A stretch of 64,000 nucleotides of DNA, taken from the NCBI GenBank assembly GCA_026417035.1, contig JAOAEA010000004.1, positions 1 through 64,000 of the forward strand. Reading direction: 5' to 3'. A model generated the notes under the pieces. The model did not search any database and had not been told where the DNA came from. It was given only the letters and a program-made list of their open reading frames with translations. The DNA is from Burkholderiales bacterium. GTDB lineage: Bacteria > Pseudomonadota > Gammaproteobacteria > Burkholderiales > SG8-39. This document shows, in pieces, positions 29,304-40,692 of the stretch (positions are counted from its first letter, which is position 1; every line of letters begins with the position of its first letter). Position numbers and translations under genes: made by a program.

Positions 29304-30791
29304 TCACGCCCTCGCCCAGTCCTTCGCGCGCTCCACGGCGCGCAGCCACTGGGCGATGCGCTCGGCGGCCGCCGCGCGCGTCATCCGCGGCTCGAACACC
29401 CGCGCGCGCCGCCACTGCGCGGCGATCTCGGGCACGTCGCGCCAAACGCCCGTCGCGAGGCCGGCGAGATAGGCGGCGCCGAGGGCCGTCGTCTCCACCG
29501 TCCGCGGGCGCACGACCGGCACGCCGAGGAGGTCGGCCTGGAACTGCATCAGGAGGTCGTTCGCCGCCGCGCCGCCGTCGACGCGCAGCTCCGCGAGCTG
29601 CAAGCCCGCCTCGCGCTGCATCACCGCGAGCACGTCCGCGGTCTGGAACGCGATCGACTCCAGCGCGGCGCGCGCGAGGTGTGCCGCGCTCGTGCCGCGG
29701 GTGAGCCCGATGATCGCGCCGCGCGCGAAGGCGTCCCAATGCGGGGCGCCCAGGCCCACGAACGCCGGGACGAGGAACACGCCGCCCGCGTCGGGCGTGC
29801 TCGCGGCGAGCGCCTCGACCTCGGCCGACGAGCGGATGATGCCGAGGCCGTCGCGCAGCCACTGCACGACCGCGCCGGCCACGAACACGCTGCCCTCGAG
29901 CGCGTACCCGCGCCCCCCGACCTGCGCCGCCGCGGTGGTGAGCAGGCCCTGCGACGACGCGATCGGGATTGCGCCGGTGTGCAGCAGGATGAAGGCACCG
30001 GTGCCGTAGGTGTTCTTCGCCATGCCCGGCGCGACCGCCGCCTGGCCGAAGAGCGCCGCCTGCTGGTCCCCGGCGATGCCCGCGATCGGCACCGCCGCGC
30101 CGAGCGCGTCCGCCGCGGCGTGGCCGAAGACGCCGGAGGACGGACGCACGTCGGGAAGCAGCGCGAGCGGCACGCGGAAGAGCGCCGCGAGCTCCGCATC
30201 CCACTCGCCCGCGGCGAGGTCGTAGAGCAGCGTGCGCGAGGCGTTCGAGGGGTCGGTGACGTGGAGCTTCCCGCCCGAGAGGTTCCACGCGAGCCAGCTG
30301 TCCACAGTGCCGAACGCGAGCTCGCCGGCCTCGGCACGCGCGCGCGCGTGCGGCACGTGGTCCAGAAGCCACTCGATCTTGGTGGCGGAGAAGTAGGGGT
30401 CGAGCACGAGCCCGGTGCGTTCGCGCACGCGCGCCGCGTGGCCGTCGCGCTTGAGCTCGTCGCAGCGGCCCGCGGTGCGCCGGTCCTGCCAAACGATCGC
30501 GTTCGCGATCGGCCGGCCGGTCGCGCGCTCCCAGATCACCGTCGTCTCGCGCTGGTTGGCGATGCCGATGGCGGCGATGTCGGCGGCGCCGAGCCCGGCG
30601 CGCGCGAGCGCCTCGCGCGCGACGGCGCGCTGGCTCGCCCAGATCTCGAACGGATCGTGCTCGACCCAGCCCGGCTGCGGGAAGATCTGCCGGAACTCGG
30701 CCTGCGCGGCGGCCCGCACCGCGCCGTCCTCGCCGAAGACGATCGCGCGCGAGCTCGTCGTGCCCTGGTCGAGTGCGAGGACGTATCTCAT
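29304..30791 (-). CDS. glpK: Glycerol kinase
   Basis: GlpK phosphorylates glycerol to sn-glycerol 3-phosphate with ATP. This 495-aa FGGY-family kinase has the phosphate-1 motif [15 protein letters not shown] at its N-terminus, [20 protein letters not shown], the glycerol-binding [19 protein letters not shown] and [18 protein letters not shown]. The start at 30791 ([10 protein letters not shown]) is chosen over the track start 21 bp upstream because it matches the family and sits just after a TAGAAT -10 on the minus strand. No glpD or glpF is visible beside it. Confidence 0.95.
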   Translation of the reverse strand: MRYVLALDQGTTSSRAIVFGEDGAVRAAAQAEFRQIFPQPGWVEHDPFEIWASQRAVAREALARAGLGAADIAAIGIANQRETTVIWERATGRPIANAIVWQDRRTAGRCDELKRDGHAARVRERTGLVLDPYFSATKIEWLLDHVPHARARAEAGELAFGTVDSWLAWNLSGGKLHVTDPSNASRTLLYDLAAGEWDAELAALFRVPLALLPDVRPSSGVFGHAAADALGAAVPIAGIAGDQQAALFGQAAVAPGMAKNTYGTGAFILLHTGAIPIASSQGLLTTAAAQVGGRGYALEGSVFVAGAVVQWLRDGLGIIRSSAEVEALAASTPDAGGVFLVPAFVGLGAPHWDAFARGAIIGLTRGTSAAHLARAALESIAFQTADVLAVMQREAGLQLAELRVDGGAAANDLLMQFQADLLGVPVVRPRTVETTALGAAYLAGLATGVWRDVPEIAAQWRRARVFEPRMTRAAAAERIAQWLRAVERAKDWARA

Positions 30792-30802
30792 GTGCCGCGC
30801 CG

Positions 30803-30808
30803 ATTCTA
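30803..30808 (-). promoter_or_regulatory. Putative -10 (TAGAAT) for glpK
   Basis: Reading the minus strand, TTGCTAGAATCGGC contains TAGAAT 12 bp before the glpK ATG. It shares the TAGAATCGGC context seen before tldD and the permease gene. Confidence 0.45.
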
Positions 30809-30852
30809 GCAACCCGCCGCGACGCGCCGCGGCCCGCGCGAGGCGCGTGTGC

Positions 30853-30858
30853 TAAACT
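30853..30858 (+). promoter_or_regulatory. Putative -10 (TAAACT) for the DUF2889 gene
   Basis: TAAACT in GTGCTAAACTGCG lies 52 bp before the ATG at 30911. It is divergent from the glpK promoter in the same 119-bp intergenic region. Confidence 0.45.
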
Positions 30859-30910
30859 GCGCGCCCTGCCGCGCCGTGAGAGCGGTGCGCGCCCCGCCGA
30901 TCGCGAACGC

Positions 30911-31468
30911 ATGCCCCTGCCGCCTCCTTCCGCGCCGCGGACGCTCACGCACACGCGCCGCATCCGCTTCGCGGGCTACCGGCGCACCGACGGCCTGTGG
31001 GACCTGGAGGCGCACCTCCAGGACGTCAAGCCGCAGGACTACCTCCTCTCCAGCGGCACGCGCCCCGCCGGCATGCCCGTGCACGACATGTGGATCCGGC
31101 TCACGGTGGACCGCCGCTACAACGTGCTCGCCGCGTGCGCGTCCACCGACGCGATGCCCTACGAGGGGATCTGCGACGTGATCACGGCCGATTACGCGAA
31201 AGTCGTGGGCCTCAACCTGATGCACGGCTTCCGCAAGGCGCTGAAGGAGCGCTTCAGCGGCGTGCGCGGCTGCAGCCACCTCACCGAGCTCCTCGCCCAC
31301 TTCCCGACCGTGGCGCTGCAGACCTTCGCCGGCGAGGTGCGCGACAACGAGGACCGCGGCCACAAGCCCTTCCAGCTCGACCGCTGCCATGCGCTCGACA
31401 CGCACGGCGAGGGCGTGCGCCGCTACTACCCGAAGTGGCACAAGGCGGCGCGCACCGGGACCGAATGA
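30911..31468 (+). CDS. DUF2889 family protein
   Basis: This 185-aa protein of unknown function has the DUF2889 pattern: an N-terminal RRIRFAGYRRTDGLWDLEAHL, a middle DMWIRLTVD followed by ASTDAMPYEGI, and the Cys-containing GVRGCSHLTELLAHFPTVA. Members often lie next to oxidoreductase or acyl-CoA genes, but no reaction is established. It lies just upstream of sucCD, but an 85-bp gap holding a Crp/Fnr-type palindrome separates the transcription units. Confidence 0.8.
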   Translation: MPLPPPSAPRTLTHTRRIRFAGYRRTDGLWDLEAHLQDVKPQDYLLSSGTRPAGMPVHDMWIRLTVDRRYNVLAACASTDAMPYEGICDVITADYAKVVGLNLMHGFRKALKERFSGVRGCSHLTELLAHFPTVALQTFAGEVRDNEDRGHKPFQLDRCHALDTHGEGVRRYYPKWHKAARTGTE

Positions 31469-31486
31469 CCCGGCCCGCCCGCGGCG

Positions 31487-31500
31487 TTGACGGGGGTCAA
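31487..31500 (+). promoter_or_regulatory. Crp/Fnr-type operator TTGAC-N4-GTCAA upstream of sucC
   Basis: TTGACGGGGGTCAA is a perfect palindrome in its 5-bp arms. A weak -10-like GAGACT begins at 31524, 30.5 bp from the palindrome centre. The predicted +1 is about 31536 and the site sits near -42. This is one of five such sites in the window. Confidence 0.75.
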
Positions 31501-31553
31501 TGCGCGGCGGCGCGGCCGGGACCGAGACTTCGCCACCACACGGAGAACCGGCG

Positions 31554-32723
<1,170 letters not shown>

Positions 32724-32725
32724 CC

Positions 32726-33607
32726 ATGTCGATCCTCGTCAACAGGAACACGCGCGTCGTCACGCAGGGCATCACCGGCAAGACCGGGCAGTTCCACACG
32801 CGCACCTCGCGCGACTACGCGAACGGCCGCGCCTGTTACGTCGCGGGCGTCAACCCGAAGAAAGCCGGCGAGGACTTCGAGGGGATCCCGATCTTCGCGT
32901 CGGTGCGCGAGGCGAAGGCGCAGACCGGCGCGAACGCGTCGGTGGTCTACGTGCCGCCGGCGGGCGCGGCGGCGGCGATCCTCGAGGCGGTCGAGGCCGA
33001 CCTCGACCTCGTCATCTGCATCACCGAGGGCATCCCGGTGCGCGACATGATCGAGGTGCGCGACCGCATGCGCAAGCGCGGCGCGCGCACGCTGCTCCTC
33101 GGCCCGAACTGCCCCGGCGTGATCACGCCCGAGGAGGTGAAGATCGGCATCATGCCCGGGCACATCCACCGCAAGGGCCGCGTCGGCGTCGTCTCGCGCT
33201 CCGGCACGCTCACCTACGAGGCGGTCGCGCAGCTCACCGAGCTCGGCCTGGGGCAGTCCTCTGCCGTCGGCATCGGCGGCGACCCGGTCAATGGCCTCAA
33301 GCACGTCGACGTGATGAAGCTCTTCAACGACGACCCGGAGACCGACGCGGTCATCATGATCGGTGAGATCGGCGGCAACGACGAGGAGACCGCCGCCTAC
33401 TGGGTCCGCGACCACATGAAAAAGCCGGTCGTCGGCTTCATCGCCGGCGTCACCGCGCCGCCCGGCAAGCGCATGGGCCACGCCGGCGCGATCATCTCCG
33501 GCGGGCAGGGCACGGCGCAGGCGAAGCTCGAGGTGATGGAAGCCTGCGGGATCAAGGTGACGCGCAACCCGGCGGAGATGGGGAAGCTGCTGAAGTCGGT
33601 CTTGTAG
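32726..33607 (+). CDS. sucD: Succinate-CoA ligase (ADP-forming) subunit alpha
   Basis: SucD is the CoA-binding, phosphohistidine-carrying partner of SucC. This 293-aa protein has the CoA-binding [34 protein letters not shown] and the active-site histidine in [18 protein letters not shown]. The length is standard. Because the pair sits inside an oxalate/formate region behind a shared operator, it may supply succinyl-CoA as a CoA donor for oxalate activation as well as serve the TCA cycle; this is inference. Confidence 0.96.
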   Translation: MSILVNRNTRVVTQGITGKTGQFHTRTSRDYANGRACYVAGVNPKKAGEDFEGIPIFASVREAKAQTGANASVVYVPPAGAAAAILEAVEADLDLVICITEGIPVRDMIEVRDRMRKRGARTLLLGPNCPGVITPEEVKIGIMPGHIHRKGRVGVVSRSGTLTYEAVAQLTELGLGQSSAVGIGGDPVNGLKHVDVMKLFNDDPETDAVIMIGEIGGNDEETAAYWVRDHMKKPVVGFIAGVTAPPGKRMGHAGAIISGGQGTAQAKLEVMEACGIKVTRNPAEMGKLLKSVL

Positions 33608-33712
33608 GGCTCCGAGGCAGAGGGCGCGGCGATCGCCGTGACTCGCGATCCGCGTAGCGACCCTCGGCGAGCCTCTGCGTGCTCTGCGTCCTCCGCGTTG
33701 GATAGAGCGGCG
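33608..33712. other. Spacer with CTCTGCGTCCTC repeat
   Basis: GCTCTGCGTCCTCCGCGTT (33681-33699) closely matches GCTCTGCGTCCTCGGCGTC at 36642-36660 in another intergenic gap. This is the degenerate CTCTGCGTCCTC-type spacer repeat seen between genes in many proteobacteria. No terminator is clear after sucD. Confidence 0.45.
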
Positions 33713-34603
33713 GTGGCGCCGCGCCGCCGCTTCCTCGCCGGCGCCGGCGCCGCGCTCGGGCTCGCGGCGCTCTCCGGCTGCGCGGTGCCCATCGGCGCCG
33801 AGCGGCGGCCCGAGACGCTCGAGGTGAACGGCGCGCGCCTCGCCTACCAGTCGGCGGGCGAGGGCGAGCCGGTCGTGCTGCTGCACGGCTTCGCCCTCGA
33901 CCTGCGCCTCTGGGAGGCGCAGGTCCCCGCGCTCGCGGCCGGCCGCCGCGTCGTGCGCTACGACCTGCGCGGCTACGGCGGCTCGTCGCTGCCGCAGCCG
34001 GGGGCGCTCTACTCGCACGCGGACGACCTCGCGGCGCTCTGCGCGCGCCTCGGCGCGCCGCGCCCGCACCTCGTCGGCTTCGGGCTCGGCGGGCGGGTCG
34101 CGCTCGATTTCGCGCTCGCGTATCCGGGCCGCGCGCGCAGCATCGTCCTCGTCGAGGGCGTCGTGGGCGGGTGGACCTGGTCGCCCGCGTTCCAGAACGC
34201 CTACCGGCCGGTGCTGGAAGCCGGGCGGCGCGGCGACATCGCGGCGGCGAAGGCGGCGTGGCTCGCGCAGCCGATGTTCGACCGCGCGCGGGCGCGCCCC
34301 GAGGTGATGGGGCGGATCGAGCGCATGGTGGCGGACTACTCCGGCTGGCACTTCGCCCACGTGGACCCGGAACGGCCGGTGACGCCACCCGCCGCGCGCC
34401 GCATGGGCGAGGTGTCGCCGCCGCTCCTCGCGCTCGTCGGCGAGCACGACGTCGCCGACATCCATCGCATGGCGGAGGCGCTCGCGGCAGCCGCGCCCGC
34501 CGCGCGCCACGCGACGCTCTCCGGGGCCGGACACGCCTCGCCGCTCGAGTCGCCCGAAGCGCTGAACCGCGCGCTCCTCGCGTTTCTCGCCGTCCCGGTT
34601 TGA
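33713..34603 (+). CDS. Alpha/beta hydrolase, exported lipoprotein-like
   Basis: This 296-aa alpha/beta-fold hydrolase begins RRRFLAGAGAALGLAALSGC, a twin-arginine-like basic start with a hydrophobic core and lipobox (LSGC), so it is probably exported and lipidated. The oxyanion strand is VVLLHGFALDLRLW. The nucleophile elbow reads VGFGLGGRVAL, where the usual Ser in G-x-S-x-G is replaced by Leu. Asp (GEHDVADIH) and His (GAGHASPLE) are present. The missing nucleophile suggests non-standard or lost hydrolase activity. The GTG at 33713 is preferred over 33638 because the upstream codons are intergenic repeat. Confidence 0.7.
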   Translation: MAPRRRFLAGAGAALGLAALSGCAVPIGAERRPETLEVNGARLAYQSAGEGEPVVLLHGFALDLRLWEAQVPALAAGRRVVRYDLRGYGGSSLPQPGALYSHADDLAALCARLGAPRPHLVGFGLGGRVALDFALAYPGRARSIVLVEGVVGGWTWSPAFQNAYRPVLEAGRRGDIAAAKAAWLAQPMFDRARARPEVMGRIERMVADYSGWHFAHVDPERPVTPPAARRMGEVSPPLLALVGEHDVADIHRMAEALAAAAPAARHATLSGAGHASPLESPEALNRALLAFLAVPV

Positions 34604-34636
34604 GCCGGCGCGCTGTTGCGCCGCGGCAGCGGGTTG

Positions 34637-34650
34637 TTGACTGCCGTCAA
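34637..34650 (+). promoter_or_regulatory. Crp/Fnr-type operator TTGAC-N4-GTCAA upstream of formate dehydrogenase
   Basis: TTGACTGCCGTCAA is a perfect palindrome in its arms. A near-consensus -10, TATCAT, begins at 34675, 31.5 bp from the centre. That predicts +1 near 34687, eight bases before the structured leader. Confidence 0.8.
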
Positions 34651-34694
34651 TGGCTCGCGGCGCAGAGCGGGGTGTATCATCGACCGCGACGTCT

Positions 34695-34780
34695 CCACCG
34701 GTGCGATGAGCCCGCGAGAAGCAGGCCGGCGCCGGTTTGTGGGTTGCAGCCAGGCAAGTCACAAGCGCCGGAGCCGGTGG
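34695..34780 (+). ncRNA. Candidate structured 5' leader (unclassified) of the formate dehydrogenase operon
   Basis: Three nested perfect pairings are visible. CCACCGG (34695-34701) pairs with CCGGTGG (34774-34780). CCGGCGC (34726-34732) pairs with GCGCCGG (34765-34771). TTGTG (34737-34741) pairs with CACAA (34760-34764), stacked on the second helix with a 4-nt bulge (CGGT). The terminal loop contains GGTTGCAGCC. A 24-nt single-stranded or weakly paired segment (GCGATGAGCCCGCGAGAAGC) joins the outer and inner helices. It lies wholly in the predicted 5' UTR and ends 37 nt before the start codon. I could not match it to the Moco, ZTP, THF or cobalamin riboswitch consensus. Confidence 0.5.
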
Positions 34781-34817
34781 CCGCCCCCGCGGCCGCCCGC
34801 AACTCGAGGCCCATGTG

Positions 34818-36587
<1,770 letters not shown>

Positions 36588-36690
36588 CGAACCTCCAACG
36601 GAGAGGGCACGGGGGTCTGCCGCGGACGTTCGACGCGTCGGGCTCTGCGTCCTCGGCGTCCCCTGCGGTGCGCCCTTCCCTGGAGCGTCG
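36588..36690. other. Spacer with CTCTGCGTCCTC repeat
   Basis: The 103-bp gap between the two formate dehydrogenase genes contains GCTCTGCGTCCTCGGCGTC (36642-36660), a near copy of the element at 33681-33699. The ribosome binding site GGAG lies just before the ATG at 36691. Confidence 0.4.
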
Positions 36691-39528
36691 ATGACGGCGA
36701 TCGGCAAGGAGGAAGTCGCGGCGCTGCCCGTCGCGTTCACGCTGAACGGCCGCGCCGTCGTCGGCCGCACCGACGAGCCGATCATCGCGACGGCGAAGAA
36801 GCACGGCATCGAGATCCCGCACCTCTGCCACAAAGACGGGCTGCGGCCGGACGGCAACTGCCGCGCCTGCGTCGTCGAGGTGAAGGGCGAGCGGCTGCTC
36901 GCGCCCTCCTGCTGCCGTTATCCCAAGGCGGGCATGGAAGTCACCACCGACAGCCCGCGCGCGCGCGCCGCGCAGAAGATGGTGGTGGAGCTCCTGCTCG
37001 CGGACACCGCGCCGACACCCTACACGCGCGATTCGGAGCTCGACCGTTGGGCGCGCCGGCTCGGCGTCGGGACGCCGCGGTTCCCGTCGCGGCGCCAGCC
37101 CCGGGCCGACCTCTCGCACCCCGCGATCGCGGTGAACCTCGACGCCTGCATCCAGTGCACGCGGTGTCTCCGGGCCTGCCGCGAGGAGCAGGCGAACGAC
37201 GTGATCGGCTACGCTTTCCGCGGCGACGCGGCGAAGATCGTCTTCGACCTCGACGACCCGATGGGCGATTCGACCTGCGTCGCCTGCGGCGAGTGCGTGC
37301 AGGCCTGCCCGACGGGCGCGCTGGCGCCGGCGCGCGGCGCCGCGCTCGTCGCGAGCGAGCGCACGGTGGACTCCGTCTGCCCGTTCTGCGGTGTGGGTTG
37401 CCAGCTCACCTACAGCGTGAGCGGCAACCGGATCGTGTCGGTGGCGGGCCGCGACGGCCCGGCGAACCGGGGGCGGCTGTGCGTGAAGGGCCGTTACGGG
37501 TTCGACTACGCGCACCACCGCCAGCGGCTGACCAGGCCGCTCATCCGCAAGCCGGGCGCGCCGAAGACGCCGCCTGCGGGCTTCGACCCCGAGCGCTGGC
37601 ACGAGATCTTCCGCGAGGCGAGCTGGGAGGAGGCGCTCGACGCGGCGGCCGCGGGCCTCGCGCGCATCCGCGACGCGGCGGAGCCGCGCAGCGGGGCGGC
37701 GGCGCTCGCCGGGTTCGGGTCGGCGAAGGGCACGAACGAGGAGGCCTACCTCTTCCAGAAGCTCGTGCGCACCGGCTTCGGCACGAACAACGTCGACCAC
37801 TGCACGCGGCTCTGTCACGCCTCGTCGGTCGCGGCGCTGCTCGAGGGCATCGGCTCCGGGGCGGTATCGAACCCGGTGCGCGACGTGGCGAAGGCCGAGG
37901 CGATCTTCGTGATCGGCGCCAACCCGACGGTCAACCATCCGGTCGCGGCGACCTGGATCAAGAACGCGGCGAAGCGCGGCGCGAAGCTCATCGTCGCCGA
38001 CCCGCGGCGCACCGAGCTCGCCCGCCACGCCACGCACTTCCTGCAGTTCAACCCCGACACCGACGTCGCGCTGCTGAACGCCATGCTGCACACCATCGTC
38101 GCCGAGGGCCTGGTCAACGAGGCGTTCGTGCGCGAGCGCACCTCGGGCTACGAGGCGCTCGCCGAGAACGTGAAGGCCTACAGCCCGGAAGCGATGGCGG
38201 GCGTGTGCGGCATCCCGGCCGGGACGATCCGCGAGGTGGCGCGGCTCTACGCGCGCTCGCGCGCCTCGATGATCCTCTGGGGCATGGGCGTGAGCCAGCA
38301 CGTGCACGGCACCGACAACGCGCGCTGCCTGATCGCGCTCGCGCTCGCGACCGGGCAGATCGGCCGCCCGGGCACCGGGCTGCACCCGCTGCGCGGGCAG
38401 AACAACGTGCAGGGCGCGTCCGACTCGGGGCTGATCCCGATGGTGTATCCGGACTATCAGCGCGTGGACAACCCCGAGGCGAAGCGGCGCTTCGAGACGC
38501 TCTGGGGCGCCGCGCTCGATCCGAAGCCCGGCCTCACGGTGGTGGAGATCATGAACGCCGCGCAGGCCGGGACGATCCGCGGCATGTACATCATGGGCGA
38601 GAACCCGGCGATGTCGGACCCCGACGTCGACCACGCGCGCGCCGCGCTCGCCGCGCTCGAGCACCTCGTGGTGCAGGACATCTTCCTCACCGAGACCGCC
38701 TACTACGCCGACGTGGTGCTCCCCGCCACCGCGTGGCCGGAGAAGACCGGCACGGTGACCAACACCGACCGCCTGGTGCAGCTCGGCCGCAAGGCGCTCG
38801 AGCCGCCGGGCGAGGCGCGCGAGGACCTCTGGATCATCGTCGAACTCGCGCGCCGGCTCGGCCTTCCCTGGACCCACGTGCACCCGCGCGAGGTGTTCGC
38901 GGAGATGCGGCTCGCCATGGACTCGATCGCGGGCATCACCTGGGAGCGGCTCGAACGCGACGGATCGGTCACCTATCCCTGCGAGACAGAGGGCGACCCG
39001 GGGCGGCCGGTCGTGTTCACCGACCGCTTCCCGACCGCCACCGGCCGCGCGCGGTTCGTCCCCGCCGACCTGATCCCGGCGGCCGAGCGTCCCGACGCCG
39101 ATTACCCGATGGTGCTCATCACCGGGCGCCAGCTCGAGCACTGGCACACCGGCGCGATGACGCGCCGCGCCGGCGTGCTCGACGCGCTCGAGCCCGAGCC
39201 GGTCGCGTCGGTGCACCCGCTCGACCTCGCGGCGCTCGGCGCGCGGCCCGGCGACATCCTCACCGTCGCCTCGCGCCGCGGCGCGATCTCGCTCTACGCG
39301 CGCGCCGACGAGGGCACGCCGCGCGGCGCGGTGTTCGTGCCGTTCTGCTATTACGAGGCGGCGGCGAACCGGCTCACCAATCCGGCGCTCGACCCCTTCG
39401 GCAAGATCCCCGAGTTCAAGTACTGCGCGGTGCGCGTCACGAAGGGCGGCGCGACGCCGGTGCACGCGAGCTACGGCGGCGGGCAGACGCCGCTGCCCGC
39501 GCCGCGCGCCGGGCTTCTTCCGGCCTGA
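36691..39528 (+). CDS. Formate dehydrogenase catalytic (molybdopterin) subunit
   Basis: This 945-aa protein oxidises formate to CO2 at a Mo/W-bis-MGD centre. Domains in order: a [2Fe-2S] ferredoxin (HLCHKDGLRPDGNCRACVVEV), two [4Fe-4S] motifs (CIQCTRCLRAC and CVACGECVQACP), the [4Fe-4S] of the catalytic domain (CPFCGVGC), the molybdopterin domain with metal ligand Cys375-His376 (CTRLCHASS), and the C-terminal dinucleotide-binding domain (TGRQLEHWHTGAMTRR). The ligand is Cys, not selenocysteine. The His-Cys3 cluster motif that NuoG/FdsA proteins carry after the [2Fe-2S] domain is missing (LLLADTAPTPYTRDSELDRW). No fdhD or fdsD chaperone gene is in the window. Confidence 0.93.
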   Translation: MTAIGKEEVAALPVAFTLNGRAVVGRTDEPIIATAKKHGIEIPHLCHKDGLRPDGNCRACVVEVKGERLLAPSCCRYPKAGMEVTTDSPRARAAQKMVVELLLADTAPTPYTRDSELDRWARRLGVGTPRFPSRRQPRADLSHPAIAVNLDACIQCTRCLRACREEQANDVIGYAFRGDAAKIVFDLDDPMGDSTCVACGECVQACPTGALAPARGAALVASERTVDSVCPFCGVGCQLTYSVSGNRIVSVAGRDGPANRGRLCVKGRYGFDYAHHRQRLTRPLIRKPGAPKTPPAGFDPERWHEIFREASWEEALDAAAAGLARIRDAAEPRSGAAALAGFGSAKGTNEEAYLFQKLVRTGFGTNNVDHCTRLCHASSVAALLEGIGSGAVSNPVRDVAKAEAIFVIGANPTVNHPVAATWIKNAAKRGAKLIVADPRRTELARHATHFLQFNPDTDVALLNAMLHTIVAEGLVNEAFVRERTSGYEALAENVKAYSPEAMAGVCGIPAGTIREVARLYARSRASMILWGMGVSQHVHGTDNARCLIALALATGQIGRPGTGLHPLRGQNNVQGASDSGLIPMVYPDYQRVDNPEAKRRFETLWGAALDPKPGLTVVEIMNAAQAGTIRGMYIMGENPAMSDPDVDHARAALAALEHLVVQDIFLTETAYYADVVLPATAWPEKTGTVTNTDRLVQLGRKALEPPGEAREDLWIIVELARRLGLPWTHVHPREVFAEMRLAMDSIAGITWERLERDGSVTYPCETEGDPGRPVVFTDRFPTATGRARFVPADLIPAAERPDADYPMVLITGRQLEHWHTGAMTRRAGVLDALEPEPVASVHPLDLAALGARPGDILTVASRRGAISLYARADEGTPRGAVFVPFCYYEAAANRLTNPALDPFGKIPEFKYCAVRVTKGGATPVHASYGGGQTPLPAPRAGLLPA

Positions 39529-39587
39529 GCCGCCCGCGCGCCGGCGCGTTGCTACACTCGCGGCGCGGCGAAGCGCCGCTCGCCCCG

Positions 39588-40589
39588 ATGACCGACTCGC
39601 CCGCAACCGACGCGTGGATCGGCGCGCTCGCGCGCGCGGGGCTCCTCGCCCCGGGCGAGCGCGCGACGGTGACGCCGCTCGCGGGCGGGGTCTCCTCCGA
39701 CATCGTGCGCGTCGAGGTCCCGGGCCGCACCTTCTGCGTGAAGCGCGCGCTCGCGAAGCTCAGGGTGGCCGCCGACTGGCGCGCGCCGGTCGAGCGCAAC
39801 CACGCCGAGGCGGAGTGGATGCGCGTGGCCGGCGCGGTCGAGCCCGACGCCGTTCCCGGCGTGCTCGCGGAGGACCTCGCGCAGGGCCTGTTCGCGATGC
39901 CGTGGCTGGACCCGCGCGATCACCCGGTGTGGAAGGCCCAGCTGCGCGACGGACGCATCGACGCCCCCTTCGCCGCCGAAGTCGGGCGCCGCATCGCGCG
40001 CATCCACGCCGCCACGGCCGGGCGGGCGGACATCGCCGCGCGGTTCGCGACCGACCACATCTTCCATCCCATCCGGCTCGAGGCCTACCTCGTCGCCACC
40101 GCGGCGCGGCACGCGGACCTCGCGGGCGAGCTCGGCGCGCTCGTCGAGCGCACGCGGCGCACGAAGCTCGCGCTCGTGCACGGCGACGTGAGCCCCAAGA
40201 ACATCCTCGCCGGGCCGCGCGGGCCGGTGTTCCTCGACGCCGAGTGCGCCTGGTACGGCGACCCCGCCTTCGACCTCGCCTTCTGCCTGAACCACCTGCT
40301 GCTGAAGTGCGTGTGGCGGCCGCAGTGGCTCGGGCGCTATCTCGATGCCTTCGCCGCGCTGGCGGCTGCGTATCTGGCGCTCGTCGCATGGGAGCCGGCG
40401 GCGGACCTCGAGGCGCGCGCCGCGCGGCTCCTGCCCGGGCTGCTCCTCGCGCGCGTGGACGGGAAGTCGCCGGTCGAGTACATCACCGCCGAGCCCGAAC
40501 GCGATCGCGTGCGCGGCGTGGCGCGCGCCCTCCTCGCGCGGCCGGTGGCGCGGTTGGGCGAAGTCGCCGCGGCGTGGCGCGCGGGCTGA
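39588..40589 (+). CDS. APH-type phosphotransferase (small-molecule kinase)
   Basis: This 333-aa protein of the aminoglycoside/choline kinase-like fold has the catalytic loop LVHGDVSPKNILAG and the metal site VFLDAECAWYGDPAFDLAFCLNH. The N-terminal Gly-rich segment is VTPLAGGVSSDIVRVEVPG, with the ATP Lys in FCVKRAL. The substrate is unknown. TACACT upstream (GCTACACTCGC, 39551-39561) is a probable -10, so it can be transcribed separately from the formate dehydrogenase genes. It is followed after 103 bp by an enolase-like gene on the same strand; the pairing suggests a shared pathway, but that is inference. Confidence 0.75.
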   Translation: MTDSPATDAWIGALARAGLLAPGERATVTPLAGGVSSDIVRVEVPGRTFCVKRALAKLRVAADWRAPVERNHAEAEWMRVAGAVEPDAVPGVLAEDLAQGLFAMPWLDPRDHPVWKAQLRDGRIDAPFAAEVGRRIARIHAATAGRADIAARFATDHIFHPIRLEAYLVATAARHADLAGELGALVERTRRTKLALVHGDVSPKNILAGPRGPVFLDAECAWYGDPAFDLAFCLNHLLLKCVWRPQWLGRYLDAFAALAAAYLALVAWEPAADLEARAARLLPGLLLARVDGKSPVEYITAEPERDRVRGVARALLARPVARLGEVAAAWRAG

Positions 40590-40692
40590 CGGCGCCCGCG
40601 GCCGACGGCGATCGGGGTCGGCGCGCGGCTCGCGCGACGTGACAGGGGCGCCGCGCGATGCTTCAATCGGCGCTTTCGCGCGAGCCCCCGCC

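Noticed and set aside
34695-34780. Moco, ZTP, THF or cobalamin riboswitch as identity of the leader
   Set aside because: Context would suit Moco or folate sensing, but I could not align the conserved nucleotides of these classes; left as unclassified.
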